From the NCBI GenBank assembly GCA_900542835.1, contig UQPB01000012.1, positions 1-64,000 on the forward strand: 64,000 nt of DNA, read 5' to 3'. The stretch is from an uncultured Pelosinus sp. (GTDB taxonomy: Bacteria; Bacillota; Negativicutes; Sporomusales; Acetonemataceae). Each line of letters starts with the position of its first letter. Position 1 is the stretch's first letter. A model generated the notes under the pieces. It had not been told where the DNA came from. It made no database searches and saw only the letters and a program-made list of their open reading frames with translations. The position numbers and the translations under genes were made by a program. Below are positions 40,112 through 49,558 of the stretch, piece by piece.

Positions 40112-40140
40112 TTGACAGTATAACAATTCGTTACTATAAT
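40112..40140 (+). promoter_or_regulatory. Perfect consensus promoter of the glutamate synthase operon
   Basis: TTGACA (40112-40117), exactly 17 bases, TATAAT (40135-40140). The transcript would start near 40147 and carry a leader of about 435 bases before the first gene. Confidence 0.92.
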
Positions 40141-40194
40141 AGGCGTGTAACATAATAGTATTTCCGGTATAGACAGAAGTATGAAATATTTAGG

Positions 40195-40290
40195 AGCGTG
40201 CCTAGGGTTCCGCGCAATTGCGGTCTGGACCGAGCGGCACGGGTGCAGTGCTGCACTACACCGTGGGGATAAAAGACCCTGGCGGAAGGT
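40195..40290 (+). ncRNA. ykkC-family riboswitch, probably the ppGpp-sensing subtype
   Basis: The conserved ykkC landmarks are present in order: CCTAGGGTTCCG (40201-40212), CTGGACCGAGCGGC (40225-40238), a variable hairpin, and ACACCGTGGGGATAAAAGACCC (split: ACACCG at 40258, GGGGATAAAAG at 40265). GGACCGAGCG rather than GGTCCGAGAG points to subtype 2 (ppGpp or PRPP) and not guanidine-I. Placement before glutamate synthase matches the known ppGpp riboswitch regulon; PRPP switches usually precede purine genes. A terminator overlaps the 3' end, so ligand binding would prevent termination. Confidence 0.8.
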
Positions 40291-40327
40291 CCTGGAGGAT
40301 TTCCAGCACCGTTCGCCAGGGCCTTTT
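40276..40327 (+). terminator. Terminator 1 of the glutamate synthase leader
   Basis: CCCTGGCG (40277-40284) pairs with CGCCAGGG (40314-40321), with CTGGA/TCCAG inside, followed by CCTTTTG. The 5' strand shares bases with the riboswitch core, fitting the expression platform. Confidence 0.8.
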
Positions 40328-40582
40328 GATCAAACCGAAAGTGCGAACGCTTTTTATTGATAAGGGCGTGGATGCTTTCGCCTTCCCCTGTCGGGGACTT
40401 GGCGCAGGCCAGGTCTTTTCTTATCCCCAGGAGGGCGTTTGGCAATTAGCGAGCAGGGCGGCGCTTAGCCGAAGGATGCAAACAAGAACGTAAAAACCGC
40501 AGCCCTCAGCGGTCGCGTTGGCGTATTCTTCGAATGGTGTCGCCTCCACTCGGTAAGTATTTTACTAAAGGCGGGATGTTCA
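40328..40582 (+). ncRNA. Second structured leader segment with terminator 2
   Basis: Downstream of terminator 1 is a further 255 bases without a gene. CGAAAG...CTTTCG and ACGC...GCGT pairings form an irregular stem (about 40335-40380), followed by CCCC/GGGG. Then GACTTGGC (40396-40403) and GCCAGGTC (40408-40415) pair around GCAG and run into TTTTCTT, a second terminator-like hairpin. The rest includes AGCCGAAGGATGCAAAC, which faintly recalls a glycine-riboswitch core. I could not assign the segment to a known class. Confidence 0.5.
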
Positions 40583-41689
40583 ATGTGCAGAATTGGCGCA
40601 ATCAAATCAAAAAATCCCCTTCATCCTTCTCAGGCGCTGCATTTGATGCTGCCGCAGCAGGAAGGGCACGACAATTCCGGATTTGCGATGGTGATGCAGG
40701 ACCTTGACGGAGAATTTGCCGGGTTTAAGGATAAGCCGTTGTTATCGCTGGCCTGCAAGCAGGACGGTATTAAACTGGTTCAGGATTATATGGATGCCAA
40801 TAATTTTATTGCCGTCAAAGAGTATATTCCAAAACCAAACCGCATTGCCGGCCTTGATATTCAGGCGCTGCCTTATTATGTATTCCGGGCCTACGAATAT
40901 CCCGAGTACTATCGCAACCGTTCGCAGCAGGAGAAGGAGGAGCTGCTGGTTGATACGCGGCTTGCGCTGCGACGGCTGCTGGAAGAGGCCGATTTGGGCT
41001 ACGTTTTTTCGTTTTGGCCGGATGTACTGACATTAAAGGAAATCGGCGATCCGGCGGATATCGCGACCTACTTCCGGCTTTGGGAGGATAACGGCGACCT
41101 GATGGCCCGCAATATTGTGGTGCAATGCCGGCAGAATACCAATTATGAAATTGTCCGCTACGCCGCTCATCCGTTTTTTCTGCAGGGGTATACCTTGTGC
41201 GCCAATGGTGAGAACACCTTTTATACCAAAAACAAGGAGTATCAGAAGTCGCTTTACCGCGGCTACATCGGCTTTGAATCCGATTCACAGAATTTCTTAT
41301 ATACTCTGCACTATGTCCACCGCCAATTGCATTGGCCGCTGGTTTATTATAAACATGTGATTACGCCGCTGCCGTTCGAAGAAATTGAGTGCCGCCCCGA
41401 CCGGCAGGTGCTGGCGGCCATCCGCCAGTCTCTGGGGCATCTGGAGATCAATGGACCGAATACGATTATTGCGATGCTGCCTGATGGCAGCATGATGACC
41501 TGCTGCGATTCCAAAAAGCTGCGGCCGGTGGTGGTTGGCGGTGATGGCGACACCATCGCCATATCCTCCGAGGTATGCGGACTGCAGGCAATTTTGCCGC
41601 AGCGGGATCCGCAAACAGATATATACCCGAATGAGCGTGAAATCGTGCTGATTAAGCCCGACCTGGAGGTAGAGCGATGGAAACAGTGA
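40583..41689 (+). CDS. Glutamate synthase, glutamine amidotransferase-like subunit
   Basis: A 368-residue class II (Ntn) glutamine amidotransferase, the N-terminal piece of a split glutamate synthase. The catalytic cysteine follows the initiator methionine (MCRIGAIKS), and EGHDNSGFAMV is the conserved NSG-type segment. ATPYY-like regions are replaced by long inserts typical of the archaeal/clostridial subunit. It would release ammonia from glutamine for the FMN subunit encoded next. The two genes overlap by 13 bases. Expression is under the ykkC-type leader. Confidence 0.88.
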   Translation: MCRIGAIKSKNPLHPSQALHLMLPQQEGHDNSGFAMVMQDLDGEFAGFKDKPLLSLACKQDGIKLVQDYMDANNFIAVKEYIPKPNRIAGLDIQALPYYVFRAYEYPEYYRNRSQQEKEELLVDTRLALRRLLEEADLGYVFSFWPDVLTLKEIGDPADIATYFRLWEDNGDLMARNIVVQCRQNTNYEIVRYAAHPFFLQGYTLCANGENTFYTKNKEYQKSLYRGYIGFESDSQNFLYTLHYVHRQLHWPLVYYKHVITPLPFEEIECRPDRQVLAAIRQSLGHLEINGPNTIIAMLPDGSMMTCCDSKKLRPVVVGGDGDTIAISSEVCGLQAILPQRDPQTDIYPNEREIVLIKPDLEVERWKQ

Positions 41690-43314
41690 AGACGCAGGAT
41701 ATCTCGGTCAATGATTTGCCCTGGAAAATCAAATGGTCGCCGGAACGCTGTACAATGTGCGGCAGCTGCGTTGCAGCCTGTACGTTCCAGGCGATCGAGC
41801 CGGTCATCGAACGCCGCGCCGTCACAGTGTCTGCCGCCGCGATTCCTGAACCCAGCCGCCGCCAGCTGGCGGCACCGGCGATTAAGCAAAAATGCTCACT
41901 TGCCAACATCTGTGTCGGCTGCGGCATGTGCGAGAAGGTTTGTCCGAATCAGGCAATTTATCCGGTGCGCAACGAGGATTCGCGTCTGAATCTGCTGGCC
42001 CGCTCCGGCGGTTCACCGCTTAAGCGCGGCGGCCGCGCCAACCTGGGCGCTTCCGAGCGCGTGCTTGACAAGATCGTTATCGGCCGCATTTCACAAATGA
42101 CGGATCCGGCGCTTGATTCCGAGCGGCATACGTTCGACCTGCAGGCCCCGTTCGGACGGGTTCTGGCGCCTGGGGAGCTGCCGTTCTCGCTAAATGGCGG
42201 CGCATTGGAGTTAAGCGGTAAAATGCCGCCTGTCAACTGGATTTATCCGGTTATTTTCAGTGACATGTCTATTGGTGCGCTGTCGACGCGCGCCTGGGAA
42301 GCGGTTGCTCTCGCCACTGCCTATTTAAATGAAAAGCATCATATGCCGGTACGGATGTCTTCGGGTGAGGGCGGTATGCCGGTAAAGCTGCTGACCTCTG
42401 ACTATCTTAAGTATGCAATTATCCAAATTGCCTCCGGCCATTTCGGCTGGAACCGGATTATTAAAGCAATGCCGTTAATGAAGACAGAGCCGGGCGGTAT
42501 CCTGATTAAAATCGGCCAGGGCGCCAAACCGGGTGACGGCGGCCTGCTGCCGGCCGCAAAGGTTGCTGAGCATGTACAGGCGATCCGGGGAGTGCCGAAA
42601 GCGGATCTGATGTCGCCGCCCAATCATCAGGGGCTGTATTCGATTGAGGAATCGGTACAGAAGATGCACATGTCCCTGAACGCGGCGTTTAAGTTCCGGG
42701 TACCGGTTGCGATTAAATGCGCGGCTTCGGCGACTTCCGTATCGGTATACAATAACCTGCTGCGCGATCCTTATTATATTTGCGGCGGATTCTTTCTGGA
42801 TGGAATCCAGGGGGGGACCGGTGCCGCTAATGAGGTATCGCTCGATCATACCGGCCATCCGGTCATCTCCAAGCTGCGTGAATGCTATCAGGCTGCGGTT
42901 AAGCAGGGGCGCCAGGGGCAGATTCCGCTGTGGGCCGGCGGCGGCGTTGCTCTCACCGGCAATGCGGCTGCCGACGTTTTCAAGATGATTTGTCTGGGCG
43001 CAAACGGTGTTTTCCTTGGCAAACTGCTGATTCAGCTGCTGGGCTGTGTCGGCAATGAACGGGGACGCTGCAACGCCTGCAATACCGGCCGCTGCCCTAC
43101 CGGCATCTGTACCCAGGACCCGCGGCTGGTCAAACGGCTTGATATCGACAAAGGCGCCCAGAACATTGTTGATTATATGCTGGCCTTTGACAGTGAACTG
43201 CGTAAGCTGATGGCACCGGTCGGTAACAGCTCGCTGCCGGTAGGGCGCTCGGACGCTTTAGTGACGACCGATAAGGCTGTAGCCGAAAAATTGGCTATTC
43301 AGTATGCGTGCTAG
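41677..43314 (+). CDS. Glutamate synthase FMN/iron-sulfur subunit (GltB central domain)
   Basis: A 545-residue protein. The N-terminus has ferredoxin-like clusters (CTMCGSCVAAC and CVGCGMCEKVCPNQAI), followed by the FMN-binding glutamate synthase domain with SSGEGGMPVKL, KIGQGAKPGDGG, GGTGAANEVSLDHTGHP, and the 3Fe-4S cysteines in CNACNTGRCPTGICTQDP. It converts 2-oxoglutarate plus ammonia to glutamate using reduced flavin. It is sandwiched between the amidotransferase gene and the GXGXG-GltD fusion gene, all transcribed together. Confidence 0.93.
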   Translation: METVKTQDISVNDLPWKIKWSPERCTMCGSCVAACTFQAIEPVIERRAVTVSAAAIPEPSRRQLAAPAIKQKCSLANICVGCGMCEKVCPNQAIYPVRNEDSRLNLLARSGGSPLKRGGRANLGASERVLDKIVIGRISQMTDPALDSERHTFDLQAPFGRVLAPGELPFSLNGGALELSGKMPPVNWIYPVIFSDMSIGALSTRAWEAVALATAYLNEKHHMPVRMSSGEGGMPVKLLTSDYLKYAIIQIASGHFGWNRIIKAMPLMKTEPGGILIKIGQGAKPGDGGLLPAAKVAEHVQAIRGVPKADLMSPPNHQGLYSIEESVQKMHMSLNAAFKFRVPVAIKCAASATSVSVYNNLLRDPYYICGGFFLDGIQGGTGAANEVSLDHTGHPVISKLRECYQAAVKQGRQGQIPLWAGGGVALTGNAAADVFKMICLGANGVFLGKLLIQLLGCVGNERGRCNACNTGRCPTGICTQDPRLVKRLDIDKGAQNIVDYMLAFDSELRKLMAPVGNSSLPVGRSDALVTTDKAVAEKLAIQYAC

Positions 43315-43325
43315 GGGGAAAATAT

Positions 43326-45647
43326 ATGTTTAGCATTCGGGCGACAGAAGGCAATAGGCGAATGTCCACCCAGGAACTGCTGGAGGCGGTTAACGCCGCG
43401 CTGGCAGCGGGTGAGACCGATTTTTTCATTGAAGCTTCCGGGCAGCATGATATCGGCGGGCCGCTGTGGCATCCCGAAGGCAGGGAGCTGACATTTCGTG
43501 TTGTCAATCCCGGCCAGCGGGTTGGATCGATGTGCCTGCCGGGAACAAAAATCATTGTCGAGGGGCCGGCTTCGGCTGATGTCGGCTGGTTGAACGCCGG
43601 CGGCACGATTGTCGTCAAAGGCGATGGCGGCGACACAACGGCGCATTGCGCCGCTTCGGGGCGGATTTATATTGGCGGCAGGGCGGGAACACGGTCCGGA
43701 TCGCTGATGAAGCACGATCCGCTGGATACGCCGCCCGAGTTTTGGGTATTGAAGAATTGCGGCAGCTTTTCCTTTGAGTTTATGTCCGGTGGTGTTGGTG
43801 TTATTTGCGGCTATGATTGCGGCGAAGAATCGGTGCTGGGAGACCGCTCCTGCGTCGGCATGGTCGGCGGCATCCTCTATGTGCGGGGAAAAACTGCCGG
43901 AATCTCGCAAAAGGATGTTAAAATGCAGCCACTGGCGGCAGCTGATATTGCCTACCTTGAAGCAGGCATGGCCGAATTTCTGGCGCAGATTGACCGGCCG
44001 GAACTGGCTGCCGAACTGAGCGACTGGACCCAGTGGCGGAAAATTATTGCCCTTAGTTATGATGAACGACCGAAAAAGGCCAACACAGACATCGGCGGCT
44101 TTCGCGCCTCGCAGTGGGTAGAAGGCGGCATTTTCGGCGATGTCTGCTCCGACGACTACCAGGTAGTGGGGTTAGTGGCAACCGGCCTGTACCGGCAGCG
44201 GGTGCCGGTATGGGAGAACCGGCGTTACAGCGCCCCCTGCGAGGCAAACTGTCCGGCTTCAGTGCCGACGCAGACACGGTTTAATCTGCTGCGGGAGGGC
44301 CGGATCGGCGAAGCCTATAAATTAGTGCTGAATTATACGCCGTTTCCGGGCTCGGTATGCGGTTCCGTCTGTCCCAATCCCTGCATGGACGAATGCAGCC
44401 GCCGCAGCCTTGACTTGTCGGCGCAGATCGGCCGGCTTGGGTTGTACTCAAGCGACGTTGCCCCGGAGCTGCCGCAAACTGTAACCGGACGCAGCGTGGC
44501 GGTGATTGGCGGCGGCGCTGCCGGCCTGACTGCCGCCTGGCAGCTGGCCCGTATGGGACATCAGGTGACTGTCTATGAACAAGACCGGCGCATGGGCGGT
44601 AAAATGGAGCAGGTTATTCCCCGCAGCCGGCTGCTGCCGGAAATTCTGGCGCGGGAATTGGCGCGAATCGAGGCGGTGGGGGTCAAATTCCGTACCGGCG
44701 TACGGGTTGACCGGCAGTTGTTTGCCGCCTTGCGCGAGGCAAACGACGCGGTTGTGGTCGCCAGCGGCGCTCACGTTGCGCGGGTTTTCCCCTGGCCGGG
44801 CAGTGAACGTCTGGTTAAAGGAATCGAGTTCTTAAAAGCGGTCAACCTTGGTGAACAGCCCGCTGTCGGTAAACGGGTCGTTGTCATTGGCTGCGGCAAT
44901 TCAGGAATGGACGCAGCGGTGGGCGCTTATCAAATGGGGGCGGAACAGGTAACCTGTATCGATGTGCAAAAACCGGCCGCGTTCGCTAAAGAAATTGAAC
45001 ATGTCGAAGCACTTGGCGGCGTGCTGGTCTGGCCGGTAATGACCAAGGAGATTACCGAGCAGGGGCTGGTCGCTGCTGATGGCCGGCTTTATCCGGCCGA
45101 TACCGTGATTATTACCGTTGGCGAGACCCCCGACCTGAGCTTTTTACCACCGGAAATCCCGTTAGTGCGGGGCTGTCTGCAGCCTGCAGGCGATTACGGG
45201 ATTGCCCCCGGTGTATTTACCGCCGGCGACACAATTCGTCCCGGACGACTGGTTGATGCCATCGGCGCCGCCAGTCAGGCGGCTGCTGCGATCAATGCCT
45301 GGCTGACCAACAGCGAATATGAACCGCGGCAAAAAACGGTTGTCCCGCAGGAGCGGCTGCACACAGCTTATTTTGCCAAGTACGGTGCGGCTGAAGTTCC
45401 GGCTGCTGTTGAGGACTACCGGCGCTGCATTAGCTGCGGCACTTGCCGTGACTGCCACATGTGCGAGAAATCCTGCCCCGAGAAAGCGATCAGCCGGACA
45501 GAGGCCGACGGCTCTTTCCTCTATGGTTCCGATGCCAGCCGCTGCATTGGCTGCGGCATTTGTGCCGGTGTCTGCCCCTGCGGCATCTGGACAATGAACG
45601 CCAATGCCGAACCAGTCGCTATGTACCGGACAATTGTTAATGGCTAA
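43326..45647 (+). CDS. Fused GXGXG domain / GltD-like oxidoreductase / ferredoxin subunit
   Basis: A 773-residue fusion. Residues 1-240 form the GXGXG beta-helix of glutamate synthase (GGTIVVKGDGGDTT, SGRIYIGGRAGTRSG). About 290-360 holds the DPD-type iron-sulfur region CEANCPASVPTQTR and CGSVCPNPCMDECSR. About 380-680 is the FAD/NAD(P) oxidoreductase with VAVIGGGAAGLTAAW and VVVIGCGNSGMDAAV. The C-terminus has two 4Fe-4S ferredoxin motifs (CHMCEKSCPEKAI, CIGCGICAGVCPCGIW). ATG 43326 is eight bases from AGGGGG; GTG 43308 would include it. It delivers electrons from NAD(P)H, and possibly ferredoxin, to the FMN subunit. Start and fusion agree with split GOGAT of anaerobes. Confidence 0.9.
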   Translation: MFSIRATEGNRRMSTQELLEAVNAALAAGETDFFIEASGQHDIGGPLWHPEGRELTFRVVNPGQRVGSMCLPGTKIIVEGPASADVGWLNAGGTIVVKGDGGDTTAHCAASGRIYIGGRAGTRSGSLMKHDPLDTPPEFWVLKNCGSFSFEFMSGGVGVICGYDCGEESVLGDRSCVGMVGGILYVRGKTAGISQKDVKMQPLAAADIAYLEAGMAEFLAQIDRPELAAELSDWTQWRKIIALSYDERPKKANTDIGGFRASQWVEGGIFGDVCSDDYQVVGLVATGLYRQRVPVWENRRYSAPCEANCPASVPTQTRFNLLREGRIGEAYKLVLNYTPFPGSVCGSVCPNPCMDECSRRSLDLSAQIGRLGLYSSDVAPELPQTVTGRSVAVIGGGAAGLTAAWQLARMGHQVTVYEQDRRMGGKMEQVIPRSRLLPEILARELARIEAVGVKFRTGVRVDRQLFAALREANDAVVVASGAHVARVFPWPGSERLVKGIEFLKAVNLGEQPAVGKRVVVIGCGNSGMDAAVGAYQMGAEQVTCIDVQKPAAFAKEIEHVEALGGVLVWPVMTKEITEQGLVAADGRLYPADTVIITVGETPDLSFLPPEIPLVRGCLQPAGDYGIAPGVFTAGDTIRPGRLVDAIGAASQAAAAINAWLTNSEYEPRQKTVVPQERLHTAYFAKYGAAEVPAAVEDYRRCISCGTCRDCHMCEKSCPEKAISRTEADGSFLYGSDASRCIGCGICAGVCPCGIWTMNANAEPVAMYRTIVNG

Positions 45648-45675
45648 GGGCAGTTTCAAGTTGTAAAAGTAATGA

Positions 45676-45724
45676 AAAAGCGGCTGGAGGGACGGGGTGA
45701 ACACTGTTGCCGCCAGCCGTTTTC
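45676..45724 (+). terminator. Terminator of the glutamate synthase operon
   Basis: AAAGCGGCTGG (45677-45687) pairs with CCAGCCGTTTT (45713-45723) with one wobble and a long loop, ending in TTTT. Confidence 0.7.
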
Positions 45725-45769
45725 CGCAGGCTGGCCGCAGGATTTGCGCGGTAAAACAACAGGGACTCA

Positions 45770-45844
45770 TGTCTCTTTATGAGAGACACAAAAGATGTAT
45801 ATGTGTCATTGTCTATTGACACATATACATGCCGCATTTATAAT
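45770..45844 (+). promoter_or_regulatory. liv operon promoter with two palindromic operators
   Basis: TTGACA (45816-45821), 17 bases, TATAAT (45839-45844): a perfect consensus promoter. ATGTATATGTGTCA (45795-45808) and TGACACATATACAT (45817-45830) form a perfect 14-bp inverted repeat with an 8-base spacer overlapping the -35. Upstream, TGTCTCT (45770-45776) and AGAGACA (45782-45788) form a second inverted repeat. This looks like a tightly regulated promoter. Confidence 0.8.
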
Positions 45845-45850
45845 AATCAC

Positions 45851-46142
45851 ATTAGGGCACATAATTTATAGCAAGCGGACGAAGCTGTCTGCAGATATCG
45901 TATGCGAGGGACTGGCGCCAACTACCTGCATCTGGCATCAGTCCCTTTCCTATGCAGCAGCGGGATCGCACGGCGCTACGCCTGAAACTGACTGCTGTTG
46001 ACCGGCGATTTTCGCAATTACGGGATGGATTCAGCTATATGCCTCGGCCAGCGACCGGAGTTTTCGAAAATTGGCTTGTCAGTATTTGCAAAATCAAGCT
46101 TGGCGCAGTACCGGAAAAATTAAGAAATGAGGAGGGGAGCGC
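45851..46142 (+). other. Untranslated leader of the liv operon
   Basis: About 290 bases between the promoter and livH without a credible gene. AGGGACTG (45907-45914) pairs with CAGTCCCT (45939-45946), followed only by TTCC, so it is at best a weak attenuator. No T-box or known riboswitch signature was recognised. Confidence 0.4.
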
Positions 46143-47039
46143 GTGGAACTAAATTTACTGCTACAGCAAATCGGGCAGCAGCTGATCAACGGTCTATCCC
46201 TTGGCAGTATTTATGCGCTCATCGCACTGGGCTACACCATGGTATACGGCATTATCAGGCTGATTAACTTTGCCCATGGCGACATTTACATGCTGGGCGC
46301 CTATTTTGCCTATTTTGCAACAACCGTATTAAAATTATCGTTTTTGCCGGCGCTGCTGCTGGCCATGGCCGGTGCGGCCCTGGTCGGCGTGCTGATTGAA
46401 AGAGCCGCTTACCGGCCGCTGCGCAACGCGCCGAAAATTGCGGTGCTGATTACCGCCATCGGCGTTTCGCTGCTGCTGGAATACGGCGGCATGCTGCTGG
46501 TAACACCGCAGCCGCGTACGTTTCCGGCTCTGTTTGAAACGATGACGTTTAAATTTGGCGGCATTGTTGTTAACAGCCAGCAGGTGGTCATCCTGGTGGT
46601 ATCGCTGCTGTTAATGGTTGTATTGACCTACGTTGTTCATCATACCAAAATCGGCAAGGCAATGCGGGCGGTGTCCTACGATACCGATGCGGCGCGGCTG
46701 ATGGGCATCAACGTAGACCGCGTTATATCATTTACGTTCGCTATCGGTTCCGGACTGGCGGCTGCCGCAGGCGTTCTGGTCGGCGTTTATTACAATTCGA
46801 TTGATCCGCTGATGGGGGTTATGCCGGGGCTGAAAGCGTTTGTCGCGGCGGTTCTGGGCGGGATTGGCCTGATTCCCGGCGCTATGGCCGGCGGTGTTAT
46901 CCTGGGGGTTATCGAGGCTCTGGTATCGGGCTTTTTCTCCTCGACCTTCCGCGATGCGGCGGCGTTTGGCATCCTCATTATCATTTTGCTGTTCAAGCCT
47001 TCCGGCCTGATGGGCAAAAATGTGCGCGAGAAAGTGTAG
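46143..47039 (+). CDS. livH: Branched-chain amino acid ABC transporter permease LivH
   Basis: A 298-residue permease with about eight membrane helices. It begins LLQQIGQQLINGLSLGSIYALIALGYTMVYG and has INFAHGDIYMLGAY, the LivH signature, and the EAA-like AAVLGGIGLIPGAMAGG loop near the end. GTG 46143 follows GAGGAGGGG. It is first in the livHMGF operon. No substrate-binding protein gene is in the operon. Confidence 0.93.
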   Translation: MELNLLLQQIGQQLINGLSLGSIYALIALGYTMVYGIIRLINFAHGDIYMLGAYFAYFATTVLKLSFLPALLLAMAGAALVGVLIERAAYRPLRNAPKIAVLITAIGVSLLLEYGGMLLVTPQPRTFPALFETMTFKFGGIVVNSQQVVILVVSLLLMVVLTYVVHHTKIGKAMRAVSYDTDAARLMGINVDRVISFTFAIGSGLAAAAGVLVGVYYNSIDPLMGVMPGLKAFVAAVLGGIGLIPGAMAGGVILGVIEALVSGFFSSTFRDAAAFGILIIILLFKPSGLMGKNVREKV

Positions 47040-47048
47040 GTGACGGCG

Positions 47049-47988
47049 ATGAATGCATCAAGAAAGAAAGACCTATACATTCTGGGCGCGAGCCTGATTG
47101 TGTACGCTGTGGTTCAGACCCTGATCGAAATCGAATTCATTGGCGCGTTCTGGCTGCTTAACGTCGTTTTAATCTGCATCAATATTATTTTGTCCAGCAG
47201 CTTGAACCTGATCAACGGTTTTACCGGTCAGTTCTCCATCGGTCATGCCGGCTTTATGGCCGTCGGCGCGTATTTGTCGGCAGTGCTTAGCGTAAAGCTG
47301 CAGGCGCCGTTCATTGTCTCGATTCTGGCGGGCGCATTTGGCGCAGGGCTGCTCGGGTTTTTGATCGGGTTGCCGACCTTGCGGCTTCGCGGCGACTATC
47401 TGGCGATCGCCACCCTGGGGCTGGGAGAGATCATTCGCATCACGATCCTGAATATTTCCTATATCGGCGGCGCTTCCGGCTTTATGGGAATTCCCCGCAA
47501 TACGACCTTTACCTGGGCATTTTTCGCTATGCTGTTAACCCTGTTTTTCATTAAGAATTTTATTAATTCCAGTCATGGCCGCGCTTGTATCTCCGTGCGC
47601 GAGAACGAGATTGCCGCCGAGGCGATGGGTGTCGACACCACCAGGTACAAGGTGCTGGCGTTCACGATCGGCGCGGCGTTTGCCGGTGTTGCCGGCTCGT
47701 TGTTTTCCCACTACTTCTACATTGCCCATCCGGCTTCGTTCACCTTTATGCGATCCTTTGATATTTTAACCATGGTTGTTCTCGGCGGCTTAGGCAGCAT
47801 GAGCGGGGCGATAACCGGGGCGATTCTGCTGACCTTTATTTCGGCGGCTTTGGCCAGCTACCCGGAATGGCGGATGGTTATTTATTCGCTGACGCTGATT
47901 GTCCTGATGCTGTATCGCCCGCAGGGCCTGTTCGGCAATAAGGAGATCAGCCTGAAACTGTTTAGCCGGCTGATAGGAGGTGGCAAGC

Positions 47989-48002
<14 letters not shown>
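47049..48002 (+). CDS. livM: Branched-chain amino acid ABC transporter permease LivM
   Basis: A 317-residue permease partner of LivH. Typical segments are LINGFTGQFSIGHAGFMAVGAYL, LRLRGDYLAIATLGLGEIIR (here split by context) and VVLGGLGSMSGAITGA. ATG 47049 lies five bases after AGGTGA; GTG 47040 overlaps that site. It ends 14 bases inside livG. Confidence 0.93.
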
Positions 48003-48755
<753 letters not shown>

Positions 48756-48756
<1 letters not shown>

Positions 48757-49460
48757 TGCTGACAATAGATAATATTAACGTATATTATGGCGCGATTCAC
48801 GCTCTCAAGGGAATCAGCGTGGCAGTGACCGAGGGCGAGATTGTTACCCTTATCGGCGCCAACGGCGCCGGCAAGAGCACTATTTTGCGGACAGTTTCAG
48901 GACTGCTGCGGCCTAAGACCGGTCAAATCCTGTTTGAGGGCAAGGATATTGCCGCCGTCGCGGCTCAGTCGATTGTCCAGCTCGGCATCAGCCAGGTGCC
49001 GGAGGGCCGCCGTATTTTTGCTAATATGTCGGTGCTTGAAAATCTTGAATTGGGCGCGTATATTAGAAGTGACAAGGCGGGCATCAAAACCGACCTGAAT
49101 CAGGTTTTTGAACGCTTTCCCCGGCTGGCGGAGCGCCGCGACCAGATGGCCGGCACGCTGTCCGGCGGTGAACAGCAAATGCTGGCAATGGGCAGGGCGC
49201 TGATGAGCCGGCCGCGGCTGCTGCTGCTGGATGAACCGTCGATGGGGCTGGCGCCGCTTCTGGTCAAAGAGATTTTTAAAATTATCAAAGAGATTAACGA
49301 AAGCGGCACAACCGTGCTCCTGGTTGAACAAAACGCCAACATGGCACTGTCAATCGCCCATAAGGCATATGTTTTGGAGACCGGACGCATTACGCTGTCA
49401 GGAACGGCCCAGGAGCTGGCCGCGAGCGAGGCGGTGCGCAAGGCTTATCTTGGTGGTTAG
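48756..49460 (+). CDS. livF: Branched-chain amino acid ABC transporter ATPase LivF
   Basis: A 234-residue ATPase: Walker A GANGAGKST, VPEGRRIFANMSVLENL, signature TLSGGEQQMLAMGRAL, Walker B LLLLDEPSMGLAP, and LLVEQNANMAL as the H-loop region, where LivF characteristically has Q. The ATG overlaps the livG stop by one base. Confidence 0.94.
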
Positions 49461-49558
49461 CGGCTCACGTTACCGTAATTTCAAGTGACGCAAGCTGCCG
49501 GTGCCGCTTGTGAGACCTGGCTGATTTTTCATTAAGCATACGGCAAGGAGTGATAATG

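Noticed and set aside
40440..40520. Glycine or glutamine riboswitch in the second glutamate synthase leader segment
   Set aside because: AGCCGAAGGATGCAAAC resembles the glycine core, but the paired CTCTC/GGAGAG landmarks were not found, so no class was assigned.
45795..45830. The 14-bp inverted repeat as a transposon end
   Set aside because: No transposase or target duplication is nearby; its position on a -35 fits an operator better.
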